Positions 1 to 8,155 of a stretch of DNA of 18,532 bases are shown one piece after another. This stretch comes from an uncultured Alphaproteobacteria bacterium. Lineage in GTDB: Bacteria; Pseudomonadota; Alphaproteobacteria; Puniceispirillales; Puniceispirillaceae. Below the pieces are notes generated by a model. That model worked only from the letters and a program-made list of their open reading frames with translations. It was not told the DNA's origin and ran no database searches. The stretch is from assembly GCA_913031555.1 (NCBI GenBank), contig CAJWDO010000009.1, forward strand, positions 1 to 18,532. Reading direction: 5' to 3'. Both the position numbers and the translations under genes were made by a program. Position 1 is the first letter of the stretch. Each line of letters starts with the position of its first letter.

Positions 1-51
<51 letters not shown>

Positions 52-65
52 TTTCTTTTATTTGG
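52..65 (+). terminator. T-rich tract after tRNA-Val, possible transcription end
   Basis: The bases just after the tRNA CCA end read ATTTCTTTTATTT, a T-rich run that often marks the 3' trailer of tRNA genes. There is no strong hairpin directly before it other than the tRNA T arm and acceptor. A second weak candidate lies further on: CCGGG (157-161) pairs with CCCGG (170-174) and is followed by TAATTTT. Neither is a textbook terminator. Confidence 0.3.
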
Positions 66-159
66 AAATCAAGGTTTGGGCCCGGCATGTCTCGTCGCAT
101 TGACACGATCACTCCGCCGGGGCTTGCCGGTGCCTGATGCTGGCAAATGACAAGAGCCG

Positions 160-185
160 GGTAATTTTGCCCGGTAATTTTGCCT
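160..185. repeat. Tandem duplication, 13 nt x 2
   Basis: The unit GGTAATTTTGCCC (160-172) is followed directly by a second copy (173-185) that differs only in its last base. The duplication brings CCGGG and CCCGG together as a 5-bp stem. A looser pair of related 13-mers starting AATCGGCC follows at 187-212. This is the spacer between the tRNA and coxG, which otherwise shows no gene. Confidence 0.85.
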
Positions 186-280
186 GAATCGGCCTGCGCA
201 ATCGGCCCGCATGCGCGCCGGATGTGGACGTGACAGTTTCCCCGAAAGAGGCACCCGTCACACCCGAGAACGCCATGGGG

Positions 281-745
281 TCAGGAGGCTTCCTCAAGCT
301 CAATTTCCCCGCTCATGACCTTTTCGAATTTCTCGAAGAACATCTTGGACAGTTTCCTGGCGGTGCTGGTGATCAGGCGCCCCCCAAGCTGGGCCAGCTT
401 GCCGCCGGTTTCGGCCTTCGCCGTGTAGCGCAGGATCGTCTGCTCCCCATCCTCGACCAGTTCGACGTCGGCGCCGCCCTTGGCAAAGCCGGCGACACCG
501 CCATCACCCTCGCCGGAAAGGCTGAAGCCGTTGGGTGCCTTGCTCGAATCCAGTGTCACCCGTCCGCCAAAGCGCGCCTTGACCGGGCCGACCTTCAGCG
601 TGACTTTCGCCACCAGTTCATTTTCACCCTCACGTTCCAGTTCCTCGCAGCCTGGAATGCAGGCCTTCAGAACGGTTACGTCGTTCAGCGCCCGGTAGAC
701 CTCGTCGCGCGATGCGGAAATGGTGATTTCGTCTTGTAGTTCCAT
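281..745 (-). CDS. coxG: CoxG, SRPBCC-fold CO dehydrogenase accessory protein
   Basis: This 154-aa protein is the CoxG member of the START/SRPBCC lipid-binding fold. It opens with MELQDEITISASRDEVYRAL and has the family signature of a Pro-Gly-Cys turn (KACIPGCEEL) near residue 30. CoxG is needed to link CO dehydrogenase to the respiratory membrane and has been reported to bind quinone. The protein stops soon after the conserved fold (ending EIELEEAS) and lacks the longer C-terminal tail, used as a membrane tether, of the roughly 200-aa CoxG proteins. A GGAG lies 9 nt before the start, and the gene begins 38 nt after the MocA-like gene, as the last gene of the operon. Confidence 0.9.
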   Translation of the reverse strand: MELQDEITISASRDEVYRALNDVTVLKACIPGCEELEREGENELVAKVTLKVGPVKARFGGRVTLDSSKAPNGFSLSGEGDGGVAGFAKGGADVELVEDGEQTILRYTAKAETGGKLAQLGGRLITSTARKLSKMFFEKFEKVMSGEIELEEAS

Positions 746-783
746 TGGTAGTCACTCCGTTGAGGGGTTGGTGCCTTGAACGG

Positions 784-1407
784 CTAGTCGACTGACGCCG
801 GCACGGGGCAGCCTGTTTCGGCCAGATAGGCCTCGGGGGTATCAAGATCGACAAAGAAGCCGTCTGACGTGGTTGTGTGGATCTGGATGAGTTCAGGCCG
901 CCTGTCAAGAAGCCCGCGGCACCCGAGATTGATTCCGCCTGAGACAACCTCATCACGCGCCGCGCCGGACAGCATGATCGGGTTGCCGCGCTCTGTGCCG
1001 TCTGGACCGTGCCGCATCGGCATCGTCACTGATCCATCCGGAGCCGCGCGATGTGTGGCGATCAGGCTGATGCAGTCCGCCGCCGTCAGACGCGGCATAT
1101 CGGCCGGCGTTACCATTGAAAAGGTCGCGTTACCGGCCTGTATCAGGCCATGATAGACACTGGAACGCTGTCCTTCGGCATGGGCCGGATTGACCGTCGG
1201 TTCGACATCGAGTCCGGCAAGCGCCGCCCGGACCTCATCTGCCTCATGCCCCAGCACTACCGTCACCCTCGCATTGTCAAGCGAGGCCAGCAATCGCGCC
1301 GTGCGGCGCACCAATGGCTCACCAGCCACCGGCAGCAGCAGCTTGTTTGCCTCGCCCATGCGCCGCGACTCACCGGCCGCAAGAAGGATGACGGCGATAT
1401 CAGCCAT
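784..1407 (-). CDS. MocA-like molybdenum cofactor cytidylyltransferase
   Basis: This 207-aa nucleotidyltransferase has the N-terminal NTP-binding signature LAAGESRRMG (residues 9-18), then NKLLLP, and the metal-binding aspartate D103 in VTPADMPRL. The LAAG form rather than LAGG fits enzymes that use CTP on molybdopterin (MocA) better than GTP-using MobA. CO dehydrogenase carries molybdopterin cytosine dinucleotide, so the gene is well placed inside the operon. The chosen start is the internal ATG at 1407, which has GAGGAG 7 nt upstream and overlaps the end of the XdhC-type gene by 8 nt; an ATG 15 nt earlier lacks such support. Substrate specificity is inferred. Confidence 0.85.
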   Translation of the reverse strand: MADIAVILLAAGESRRMGEANKLLLPVAGEPLVRRTARLLASLDNARVTVVLGHEADEVRAALAGLDVEPTVNPAHAEGQRSSVYHGLIQAGNATFSMVTPADMPRLTAADCISLIATHRAAPDGSVTMPMRHGPDGTERGNPIMLSGAARDEVVSGGINLGCRGLLDRRPELIQIHTTTSDGFFVDLDTPEAYLAETGCPVPASVD

Positions 1408-2224
1408 CGATGATCTCCTCACCCCGGCCGGCGCGGCGTGTCTGCACGATTTCGGCCATGATCGACAGGGCGATCTCCTCCGGCGTCACCGCATGAATGT
1501 GAAGGCCGGCCGGCGAGCGCACCGCCGCCAGCGCTTCGCTGCGGATTCCGGCATCCACGAGCCTGTCGGCATAGGCGGCGAACTTGCGGCGACTTCCGAC
1601 AAAAGCCGCATAGGCATATGTGTCGGACAGCGCCGAGGTCAGTGCCGCGACATCGCCGGCGCCCTGTGTTGCCACGACGATATAGCGCTCGGCATTGGAT
1701 TGCGGCTGCTTGTCGAATTCGGCTGGCGTGGCAAAGTGACGATCAGCGGCGATCACATCGCCGTCAACCTTGCCGCAGACCGTCAGGGTGAAACCAAAAC
1801 CGCGGGCTATCTGCACCAGCGCCAGCGCCACCGGGCCATGACCATAGACAACCAAATCCGGCAACGGCACGACGGGTTCGACAAAGATATCCATCGATCC
1901 CTTGCTGGGGCATCCATTGCGTGCCAGCGTTACCATGTCGGCATCGGTTTCATCGGCAAGAAGCTCTTCCGGGCGAAGGCATACCAGCGTCGCTTCGCCT
2001 GTCTCGATAGCTGTTTTGGCCGCCTTGCGAACCGCCGATGTCACGCAGCCGCCGCCAAGCCACCCCTCGGCAAAGTCCCCATTTTTCAGAACGATCGCCT
2101 TCATGCCGGGTTTCGCCGCCGTTGATGACAGGGTGCGCACCACCGTGGCAACAGCATGCGGCACGCCGTCCGCGCACAGCTGTTCCTGCGTCTTGGCAAT
2201 GTCTGTCCTCGCGGTGTGTTTCAC
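1400..2224 (-). CDS. coxF: XdhC/CoxI family maturation protein (CoxF position)
   Basis: This 274-aa protein has an N-terminal XdhC/CoxI domain, with the conserved glycine-cysteine motif WLGGGCV around C60, and a C-terminal Rossmann-like domain starting near VVYGHGPVA (residues 126-133). XdhC relatives bind molybdenum cofactor and help to sulfurate and insert it into molybdenum hydroxylases. The start is GTG at 2224. Its GTGA overlaps the coxE stop codon, and a GGAG sits 5 nt upstream. A longer reading from 2377 would only translate coxE sequence in another frame and is not credible. Its place between coxE and the coxG end matches coxF of Oligotropha, while the fold also matches coxI, so the symbol is positional. 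Confidence 0.87.
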   Translation of the reverse strand: MKHTARTDIAKTQEQLCADGVPHAVATVVRTLSSTAAKPGMKAIVLKNGDFAEGWLGGGCVTSAVRKAAKTAIETGEATLVCLRPEELLADETDADMVTLARNGCPSKGSMDIFVEPVVPLPDLVVYGHGPVALALVQIARGFGFTLTVCGKVDGDVIAADRHFATPAEFDKQPQSNAERYIVVATQGAGDVAALTSALSDTYAYAAFVGSRRKFAAYADRLVDAGIRSEALAAVRSPAGLHIHAVTPEEIALSIMAEIVQTRRAGRGEEIIDG

Positions 2225-3408
2225 AGGCGCTCCAGTTCGAATTCCAGAGCGGCAAGACTTTCCAGCGTGTTGCAGGGTGCAAAGCAATCCAGATAGGGCA
2301 GGGCTGCCGCCATGCTTGCCGCGACCGGTTCGTAATCCCGCCAGCCAAGCAACGGGTTCAGCCAGATGATCTTGCACCCGTTTCGCCGAAGCCGCGCCAG
2401 TTCGGCGCCAACCAACTCCGAGTTGCCGGTATCATACCCGTCCGACATGACAATGACCACGCTGCGCCGACCGATAATCCGGTTTGCATACTGGTTGTTG
2501 AATTGCTTCAGGCATGCGCCGATCCGGGTGCCGCCGCCAAAGCCCTGCGCCATGATTGACAAACGGTTTACCGCGCGAAGCGTATCATTGTCGCGCAGCG
2601 CGTCGCTGACACACATAAGGCTGGTGTGGAACACAAAGGCGTCGGCACGCTGGTCGACATCTGTCAGCCCGCGGATGAAGGCGAGAAATGCCCGCGCGTA
2701 AAGCGTCATCGATCCCGACACATCAAGTATCGAGACAAGATGAACCGGCCGGTCGGGACGACGCCGGCGAAAAAGCTGCATCGGCTCACCGCCGGTGCCG
2801 ACAGAGCGTCTGATCACCCGACGCAGGTCGATCATCGCACCCTTGCGTGATGCCTTGCGTCGCCGTGAACGGCGATACCGAATGGCGGCGGCGATACGCT
2901 GCGCCGCACGTTCTGCAAGATCCTGGTCCTCGGGACGCATGAATTCACGAAGATCAGTGCGGTTGTTGTTCACCATCCTTGTCGAGATCAGCTTTCCTTC
3001 GCCGTCGCTGTCTGCCTCGCCGTCATTGTCATTGTCCGGTGTGTCGGTCTCTCCGGTGCGGCCGGTATCCTGCTGCTGCATGAAGTTTGACAGGTTGCTG
3101 AAACTCGACGGGTTGGGCTTGCTAATGCTCGTTTGCTGATGCTCGGTGCGCATCACCGACCGGTTCAACCAGAACGCATCGAACAGATCATCGAACCTGT
3201 CATGTCCATGAAGATCGGCGCAGCAGATCACTTTCAGTGCCATGCGGACTTCAAACGGGTCGGTGAAGTTGATATGGCCGAGACTGCGAAGTCCCATTTC
3301 GGTTTCCTGAACACCGACGCGAAACCCGTTCTGCCGGAGATGCCGGGTAAAATCACTAAGACGTTCTGCTGCCGAGGCGCGTGTCGGAAACCTTGTGACT
3401 TGCGGCAT
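2221..3408 (-). CDS. coxE: CoxE, VWA-domain CO dehydrogenase maturation protein
   Basis: This 395-aa protein has a helical N-terminal half, an acidic, low-complexity linker near residues 115-138, a basic stretch (RYRRSRRRKASRK, about 177-189) and a C-terminal von Willebrand A domain. The metal-ion-dependent adhesion site is intact: DVSGS at 229-233, threonine 294 in GGGTRIG and D323 in MSDGYD. CoxE works with the AAA+ ATPase CoxD as a MoxR/VWA chaperone pair that builds the Cu-S-Mo active site. It begins 5 nt after the coxD stop codon and ends in a GTGA overlap with the XdhC-type gene, so translation of the three is probably coupled. Confidence 0.93.
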   Translation of the reverse strand: MPQVTRFPTRASAAERLSDFTRHLRQNGFRVGVQETEMGLRSLGHINFTDPFEVRMALKVICCADLHGHDRFDDLFDAFWLNRSVMRTEHQQTSISKPNPSSFSNLSNFMQQQDTGRTGETDTPDNDNDGEADSDGEGKLISTRMVNNNRTDLREFMRPEDQDLAERAAQRIAAAIRYRRSRRRKASRKGAMIDLRRVIRRSVGTGGEPMQLFRRRRPDRPVHLVSILDVSGSMTLYARAFLAFIRGLTDVDQRADAFVFHTSLMCVSDALRDNDTLRAVNRLSIMAQGFGGGTRIGACLKQFNNQYANRIIGRRSVVIVMSDGYDTGNSELVGAELARLRRNGCKIIWLNPLLGWRDYEPVAASMAAALPYLDCFAPCNTLESLAALEFELERL

Positions 3409-3413
3409 CGGAC

Positions 3414-4292
3414 CTATCCAGCAACGCCCGCCAGGCGCTGAGCCACTTCCGTCGGGATGTCGGCCTGATCGGCCTCGGTCTTCAGCAGCGCGACAAGTGA
3501 GGCCTGCAACGTCACTGGGTCATCGGTCAAATCCTTCAGCCCCAGTCCGGCAATGGCAGCTGCCCAGTCCAGGGTTTCGGCGACGCCGGGCTTTTTCTCC
3601 AGCTCTTCCTTGCGAAGCGCCTGCACGAAACCGACGATCTGCGCCGCCAGCTGCGGTGACAGGCCTGGTCCGCGCTTTTCGAGGATGGCAAGTTCGCTGG
3701 CGCGGTCAGGATAGGGAACATGGGTGTAGATACAGCGACGGCGAAGGGCATCCGACAAATCGCGGGTCCCGTTTGCCGTCAGCACGACGATCGGCCTGCT
3801 TGCCGCTGTGATGGTGCCAAGTTCGGGAATCGTGATCTGGAAATCGGACAGCACTTCCAGAAGAAACGCCTCGAATTCCTCGTCGGCGCGGTCAATTTCG
3901 TCAATCAGCAGAACCGGTGGTTTGTCCTGCTGGATGGCGCGAAGAAGCGGTCGTTCCAACAGGAACTCACGCGAAAAGATCCGCGCTTCCATGGCTTCGG
4001 CGCTGGCACCGCTGTCGGCCGCGGCGCGGATCGACAGCAACTGGCGCTGGTAATTCCATTCATAGATGGCCGCCGAGGCGTCCAGCCCTTCATAGCACTG
4101 CAACCGGATCAATTCGGTTGATTCGATCTCGGCAAGTGTTTTTGCAACCTGCGTCTTGCCGACGCCGGCGTCGCCTTCAAGGAGAATCGGGCGTTCCAGC
4201 TGCAGGGCAATATGGATCGCCATGGCAAGCTCGTTGGACGCCACATAGCCAGCCTGATCGAGGCGGGATTTCAAATCTGTCCAGGTCATCAT
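3414..4292 (-). CDS. coxD: CoxD, MoxR-type AAA+ ATPase
   Basis: This 292-aa MoxR-family AAA+ ATPase has Walker A GDAGVGKT (residues 40-47), Walker B LLIDEID (128-134), a sensor-like VLTANGTRDLSDALRRR and a C-terminal lid. CoxD is known from Oligotropha to be needed for adding sulfur and copper to the molybdenum site of CO dehydrogenase, acting with CoxE. The start is uncertain. Two adjacent ATG codons lie at 4292 and 4289, and both fit the family N-terminus (TWTDLKSRLDQAGY), but neither has a clear ribosome binding site; they lie just after a strong hairpin. A GTG at 4313, inside that hairpin and preceded by AAGGA, would add seven residues. Confidence 0.92.
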   Translation of the reverse strand: MMTWTDLKSRLDQAGYVASNELAMAIHIALQLERPILLEGDAGVGKTQVAKTLAEIESTELIRLQCYEGLDASAAIYEWNYQRQLLSIRAAADSGASAEAMEARIFSREFLLERPLLRAIQQDKPPVLLIDEIDRADEEFEAFLLEVLSDFQITIPELGTITAASRPIVVLTANGTRDLSDALRRRCIYTHVPYPDRASELAILEKRGPGLSPQLAAQIVGFVQALRKEELEKKPGVAETLDWAAAIAGLGLKDLTDDPVTLQASLVALLKTEADQADIPTEVAQRLAGVAG

Positions 4293-4297
4293 ATGGC

Positions 4298-4321
4298 GGC
4301 AGGGGGAAATCACCCCCTGCC
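4298..4321 (-). promoter_or_regulatory. 9-bp GC hairpin between coxL and coxD
   Basis: Arms GGCAGGGGG and CCCCCTGCC pair perfectly around a six-base loop in the 49-nt gap between the coxL stop and the coxD ATG. No T run follows, so it is a poor intrinsic terminator. It ends 5 nt before the first coxD ATG and covers the alternative GTG start at 4313. It may stabilise the 3' end of the coxMSL message or limit translation of coxD, giving structural subunits in excess of accessory proteins. The function is inferred. Confidence 0.55.
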
Positions 4322-4341
4322 TGTCCTTCTTTCAGTGTTGC

Positions 4342-6762
4342 TCAGTCGTGCAGACCAAGGCTTTCGGCTGTCTTCCAAATCCGCCAATGGTCATGCGGCA
4401 TGTGGGACTGAGTCAGGCCAAAGGCCCTGAACGCATCATGCACCGCATTCGAAAACGCCGGCACACCACCGACATTCGGGCTCTCCCCAACGCCCTTTGC
4501 GCCGATCGGGTGATGCGGGCTCGGGGTAACGGTGTAATCGGTCTGGTAGTTCGGCGTTTCCACCGCCGTCGGAACGAAGAAGTCCATCAGCGTGCCGGTG
4601 GTCACATTGCCCTGCTCGTCATAGGCAATTTCCTGCCCCATGGAGATGGCCAGCGCCTCGGTCAGACCACCATGGACCTGACCTTCAATGATCATCGGGT
4701 TGATCCGGGTGCCACAATCATCCAGCGCATAGACCTGGCGGATTTCGGTGGTGCCCGTATCGACGTCTATCTCCATGACGCAGATATAGGACCCGAACGG
4801 GTAGGTCATGTTTGGCGGGTCATAGTAGCTTACCGCCTCCAGACCCGGCTCAACACCCGGGATCGCCTGGTTGTAGGACGCGAAGGCAATTTCCTTCATC
4901 GTCTTGAACCGCTCCGGCGAACCCTTCACGACAAACCGGTCGACGTCCCACTCGATGTCATTGTCATGAACCTCGAGAAGGTAGGCGGCGATCATCTGGG
5001 CCTTGGCGCGGATCTTGCGACCCGCCATGGCGGCGGCGGCGCCGGCAACCGGGGTCGAACGTGACCCGTAGGTGCCAAGGCCATAAGGCGCGGTGTCGGT
5101 GTCACCTTCTTCCAGCGTGATATCCTCGGCAGGAATGCCGATCTCGGAGGCGAGAATCTGCGCAAAGGTTGTGGCATGGCCCTGTCCTTGCGAGATGGTG
5201 CCGAGACGGGCGATAGCCGATCCGGTCGGATGAATGCGGATTTCACAGCTGTCGAACATGCCGAGGCCGAGAATATCGCAGTTTTTGACCGGGCCGGCAC
5301 CGACAATCTCGGTGAAGTGGCTGAGGCCAATACCAAGAAGCGTGCGGGTCTCGCCACGCTTGAAGGCCTCAACCCGTTCGGCCTGCTCCTTGCGAAGCGC
5401 CTCGTAACCGACCGCCTTCAACGCCTTGTCCCAGCCGGTGTGATAATCCCCGGAATCATATTCCCAGCCAAGGGCGGACTGATACGGGAACTGCTCCTTC
5501 TTGATGAAGTTCTTGACCCGAAGCTCGGCGGCATCCATGCCAAGCTTGATTGCCAGGATCTCGATCATGCGCTCAATGAAATAGGCTGCTTCGGTCACCC
5601 GGAAGGAACACCGATAGGCAACACCGCCCGGGGCCTTGTTGGTGTAGATACCGTCGACAGCTAGATAGGCGGTCGGAATATCATAGGAACCGGTACAGAT
5701 GTTCATGAAGCCGGCCGGGAACTTTGTCGGGTCGGCGCAGGCATCAAACGCGCCATGGTCGGCCGTAGTGTGGCAGTGCAGGCCGGTAATCTTGCCGTCC
5801 TTGGTTGCCGAAATCCGGCCCTTCATCCAGTAGTCACGCGCGAAAGCGGTGGCCATCAGGTTGTCGGAACGGTCCTCGATCCACTTGACCGGCACGCCGG
5901 TGACGATCGAGGCAACGATCGAGCATACATAGCCGGGATAAACGCCGACCTTGTTGCCGAAACCGCCCCCGATATCGGGCGAGACGATCCGGATGTTATG
6001 CTCGGCGATACCGGAGATCAACGAGGCCACGGTACGAACCGCGTGCGGCGCCTGGAAGGTACCCCATACGGTCAGCTTGCCATTGACCTTGTCCATCGAG
6101 GCCACGCAACCGCATGGCTCCAGCGGGCAGGGATGGGTGCGATGGTAGTAGATCATCTCCTCGGCAACGACATCGGCCTCGGCCAGAACGGCCTCGGTCG
6201 CGGCGCGGTCACCGGATTCCCAGGTGAAGATGTGGTTCGGGTGGCGACGCGGCCCGTGCGCCCCTTCCTTCTGGTCGGCGATGTCCTCGCGAAGCACCGG
6301 CGCATCGTCGGCCTCCGCCTTGAACGGGTCGACCAGTACCGGAAGCTCTTCATACTCAACCTCGACTGCGGCCACGCCATCGGCGGCGGCATAGCGGTCA
6401 TCGGCGACGACGAAGGCGACTTCCTGCGCCTGGAACAGCACCTTGCCATCGGCAAGCACCATCTGCTTGTCACCGGCCAATGTCGGCATCCAGTGAAGAC
6501 CCAGCGGCTCCAGATCGGCCGCGGTCAGCACCGCATGCACACCCGGCAGAGCCAGTGCCTTTTCGGTGTTGATCGATTTGACGCGGGCATGGGCATAAGG
6601 CGAGCGAACAAAGTCGCCGAACAGCATGCCGGCCATCTTGATGTCGTCGACGTAATTGCCCTTACCTTGCGTGAAACGCGCGTCCTCGACGCGCTTGCGC
6701 GACGTACCGAGGCCACTCAGAGCGGCGGAGCGCTCTTCCTTCGGAGGGGTTGCTTCGTTCAT
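4342..6762 (-). CDS. coxL: Aerobic CO dehydrogenase large subunit, form I
   Basis: This 806-aa molybdenum-binding subunit oxidises CO to CO2 at a Cu-S-Mo centre. The diagnostic form I motif AYRCSFR lies at residues 382-388, with C385 matching the copper ligand Cys388 of Oligotropha CoxL. Q237 (in TFQAPH) and E760 (in GVGES) match its Gln240 and Glu763, all with the same offset of three, so the active site is complete and the protein is full length. Form II relatives have AYRGAGR instead and are not proven CO oxidisers. The ATG overlaps the coxS stop codon as TAATG, the usual coupled arrangement. The stop is TGA at 4342-4344. Confidence 0.97.
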   Translation of the reverse strand: MNEATPPKEERSAALSGLGTSRKRVEDARFTQGKGNYVDDIKMAGMLFGDFVRSPYAHARVKSINTEKALALPGVHAVLTAADLEPLGLHWMPTLAGDKQMVLADGKVLFQAQEVAFVVADDRYAAADGVAAVEVEYEELPVLVDPFKAEADDAPVLREDIADQKEGAHGPRRHPNHIFTWESGDRAATEAVLAEADVVAEEMIYYHRTHPCPLEPCGCVASMDKVNGKLTVWGTFQAPHAVRTVASLISGIAEHNIRIVSPDIGGGFGNKVGVYPGYVCSIVASIVTGVPVKWIEDRSDNLMATAFARDYWMKGRISATKDGKITGLHCHTTADHGAFDACADPTKFPAGFMNICTGSYDIPTAYLAVDGIYTNKAPGGVAYRCSFRVTEAAYFIERMIEILAIKLGMDAAELRVKNFIKKEQFPYQSALGWEYDSGDYHTGWDKALKAVGYEALRKEQAERVEAFKRGETRTLLGIGLSHFTEIVGAGPVKNCDILGLGMFDSCEIRIHPTGSAIARLGTISQGQGHATTFAQILASEIGIPAEDITLEEGDTDTAPYGLGTYGSRSTPVAGAAAAMAGRKIRAKAQMIAAYLLEVHDNDIEWDVDRFVVKGSPERFKTMKEIAFASYNQAIPGVEPGLEAVSYYDPPNMTYPFGSYICVMEIDVDTGTTEIRQVYALDDCGTRINPMIIEGQVHGGLTEALAISMGQEIAYDEQGNVTTGTLMDFFVPTAVETPNYQTDYTVTPSPHHPIGAKGVGESPNVGGVPAFSNAVHDAFRAFGLTQSHMPHDHWRIWKTAESLGLHD

Positions 6763-7249
6763 TACGCTGACTCCTTCATTTCATTCATCTTCGCGGCGGC
6801 CTCGAGAATGGCCTTGACGATATTCTGGTAGCCGGTGCAACGGCAGAGATTTCCGGATATGCCGAAACGCACCTCTTCCTCGGTGGGGTTCGGGTTTTCC
6901 TGGAGCAGGCGATAGGCCCTGGTAATCATGCCAGGCGTGCATAGCCACACTGAAGGCCGTGATGTTCCTTGAACATTTCCTGCAGAACATGAAGCCCGTC
7001 AGGCGAACCCAGACCCTCGACGGTCGTGATCTCCGCGCCATTGGCCTGTGCGGCAAACACCGTGCAGGATTTCACTGACATGCCGTTCATGTCGACGGTG
7101 CAGGCGCCGCAATGCGACGAGCTGCAACCAACATGCGGTCCTGTGATACTGAGTTCCTCGCGCAGCGCGTGGATCAGAAGGGTTCTCGGCTCGGTCAGAA
7201 GATCGACATCCTTGCCGTTCACCTTCATCTTTACATGCATTTTTTCCAT
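6762..7249 (-). pseudogene. coxS: coxS, CO dehydrogenase small (2Fe-2S) subunit, frameshifted
   Basis: The gene would encode a 162-aa iron-sulfur subunit carrying electrons from the molybdenum site to FAD. The first part holds the plant-type cluster ligands C42, C47, C50 and C62. The second cluster should use CGYC (C101, C104) and CRC (C136, C138). The reading frame breaks between 6941 and 6942: GGC TAT is followed by GCACGCC where GGC TAT TGC ACG CC is expected, so one T is missing. Restoring it joins the two halves (7249 to about 6941 and about 6941 to 6762) into a normal CoxS ending in the TAATG overlap with coxL. The start has GGGAGG 5 nt upstream. This is either a real inactivating deletion or a one-base sequence error. 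Confidence 0.9.
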
Positions 7250-7260
7250 TCTGGCCTCCC

Positions 7261-8115
7261 TTATGCCCGCGCTTTCGCGCTCTGGATCGCCTTCTTCACG
7301 ATGACGCCGGCAACATATTTCTTGAAATCGACCGGTCCACGGGTGTCTGCCACCGGATCGGATACATCGACAGCGGCTTTCACCGCGGCGGAGATCGTCG
7401 CGTCATCGACGCTGCTGCCAACCAGTATGTCTACGGCCGCCTCGCAATAGACGGGTGTGTCTGACAGATTGGTCAGCGCTACAGAGGCCGCAGTGCAGGA
7501 TCCGCCATCCATGGACAGCAATACGCCAGCTGCCGCGGTGGCATAATCGCCGATCTTCCGCTTCTGCTTTTCATACGCATAGCCGCCGCCGGTTGCGGCA
7601 AACGAAACTGCCGTGAGGATTTCATCATCCTCACGCGCCGTGAAATAGGCCGCCTCGTAAAAATCGCGCGCGGCGACAGTGCGCGCGCCGTTCGGGCCCG
7701 CAAGATGATAGGTCGCGTCAAGCGTCTGCATCAGGCCCGGCATATCGTTCGCCGGGTCACCGTTCGCGACGTTGCCGCCGATGGTGCCGACATAACGCAC
7801 CTGCGGGTCGGCGATCTGCAAAGATGCCTCGCGGATGATAGGTGCCGCGGCCGCCAGCGCGTCGCTGCTGATCAACTCGTGCTGTGTTGTCATGGCACCG
7901 ATCGTGACAGTCCCGCCATCGACCCCGATGCCCTTCAGCGACCCGACACCGCCGAGATCGATCAGGTGACTGATGTCGCTGAGCCGCTGCTTCATCACCG
8001 GGATCAGGCTGTGCCCGCCAGCGATGACGCGGGCGTCATCGCCCCATTCACCCAGAAGACCGATAACACCGTCAACTGTGTCGGGCCGGTGATAGTTAAA
8101 TGCGCCAGGTACCAT
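7261..8115 (-). CDS. coxM: CO dehydrogenase medium (FAD) subunit
   Basis: This 284-aa flavoprotein subunit takes electrons from the CoxS clusters onto FAD and passes them to the quinone pool. Both FAD-binding signatures of the family are present: AGGHS at residues 32-36 and TIGGN at 111-115. The C-terminal CO dehydrogenase flavoprotein domain follows. The length is normal for the family. The start at 8115 has a strong GAGGAGG 7 nt upstream and is the first gene of the operon. The coxS start lies 11 nt after its stop. Upstream, a 220-nt spacer holds an inverted repeat that may be an operator. Confidence 0.95.
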   Translation of the reverse strand: MVPGAFNYHRPDTVDGVIGLLGEWGDDARVIAGGHSLIPVMKQRLSDISHLIDLGGVGSLKGIGVDGGTVTIGAMTTQHELISSDALAAAAPIIREASLQIADPQVRYVGTIGGNVANGDPANDMPGLMQTLDATYHLAGPNGARTVAARDFYEAAYFTAREDDEILTAVSFAATGGGYAYEKQKRKIGDYATAAAGVLLSMDGGSCTAASVALTNLSDTPVYCEAAVDILVGSSVDDATISAAVKAAVDVSDPVADTRGPVDFKKYVAGVIVKKAIQSAKARA

Positions 8116-8155
8116 GGTAAATCCTCCTCGTGATTTCGTGGATTTCGGCCTGAAC

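Noticed and set aside
224..739. 171-aa plus-strand open frame opposite coxG
   Set aside because: It is the antisense shadow of a clear coxG, has no family resemblance and no ribosome binding site.
1190..2125. 311-aa plus-strand frame opposite the MocA-like and XdhC-type genes
   Set aside because: It spans two real minus-strand genes and is low-complexity in composition. Long antisense frames are expected in GC-rich DNA.
5755..6831. 358-aa plus-strand frame opposite coxL
   Set aside because: CoxL on the other strand has all expected motifs; the antisense product has no recognisable domain.
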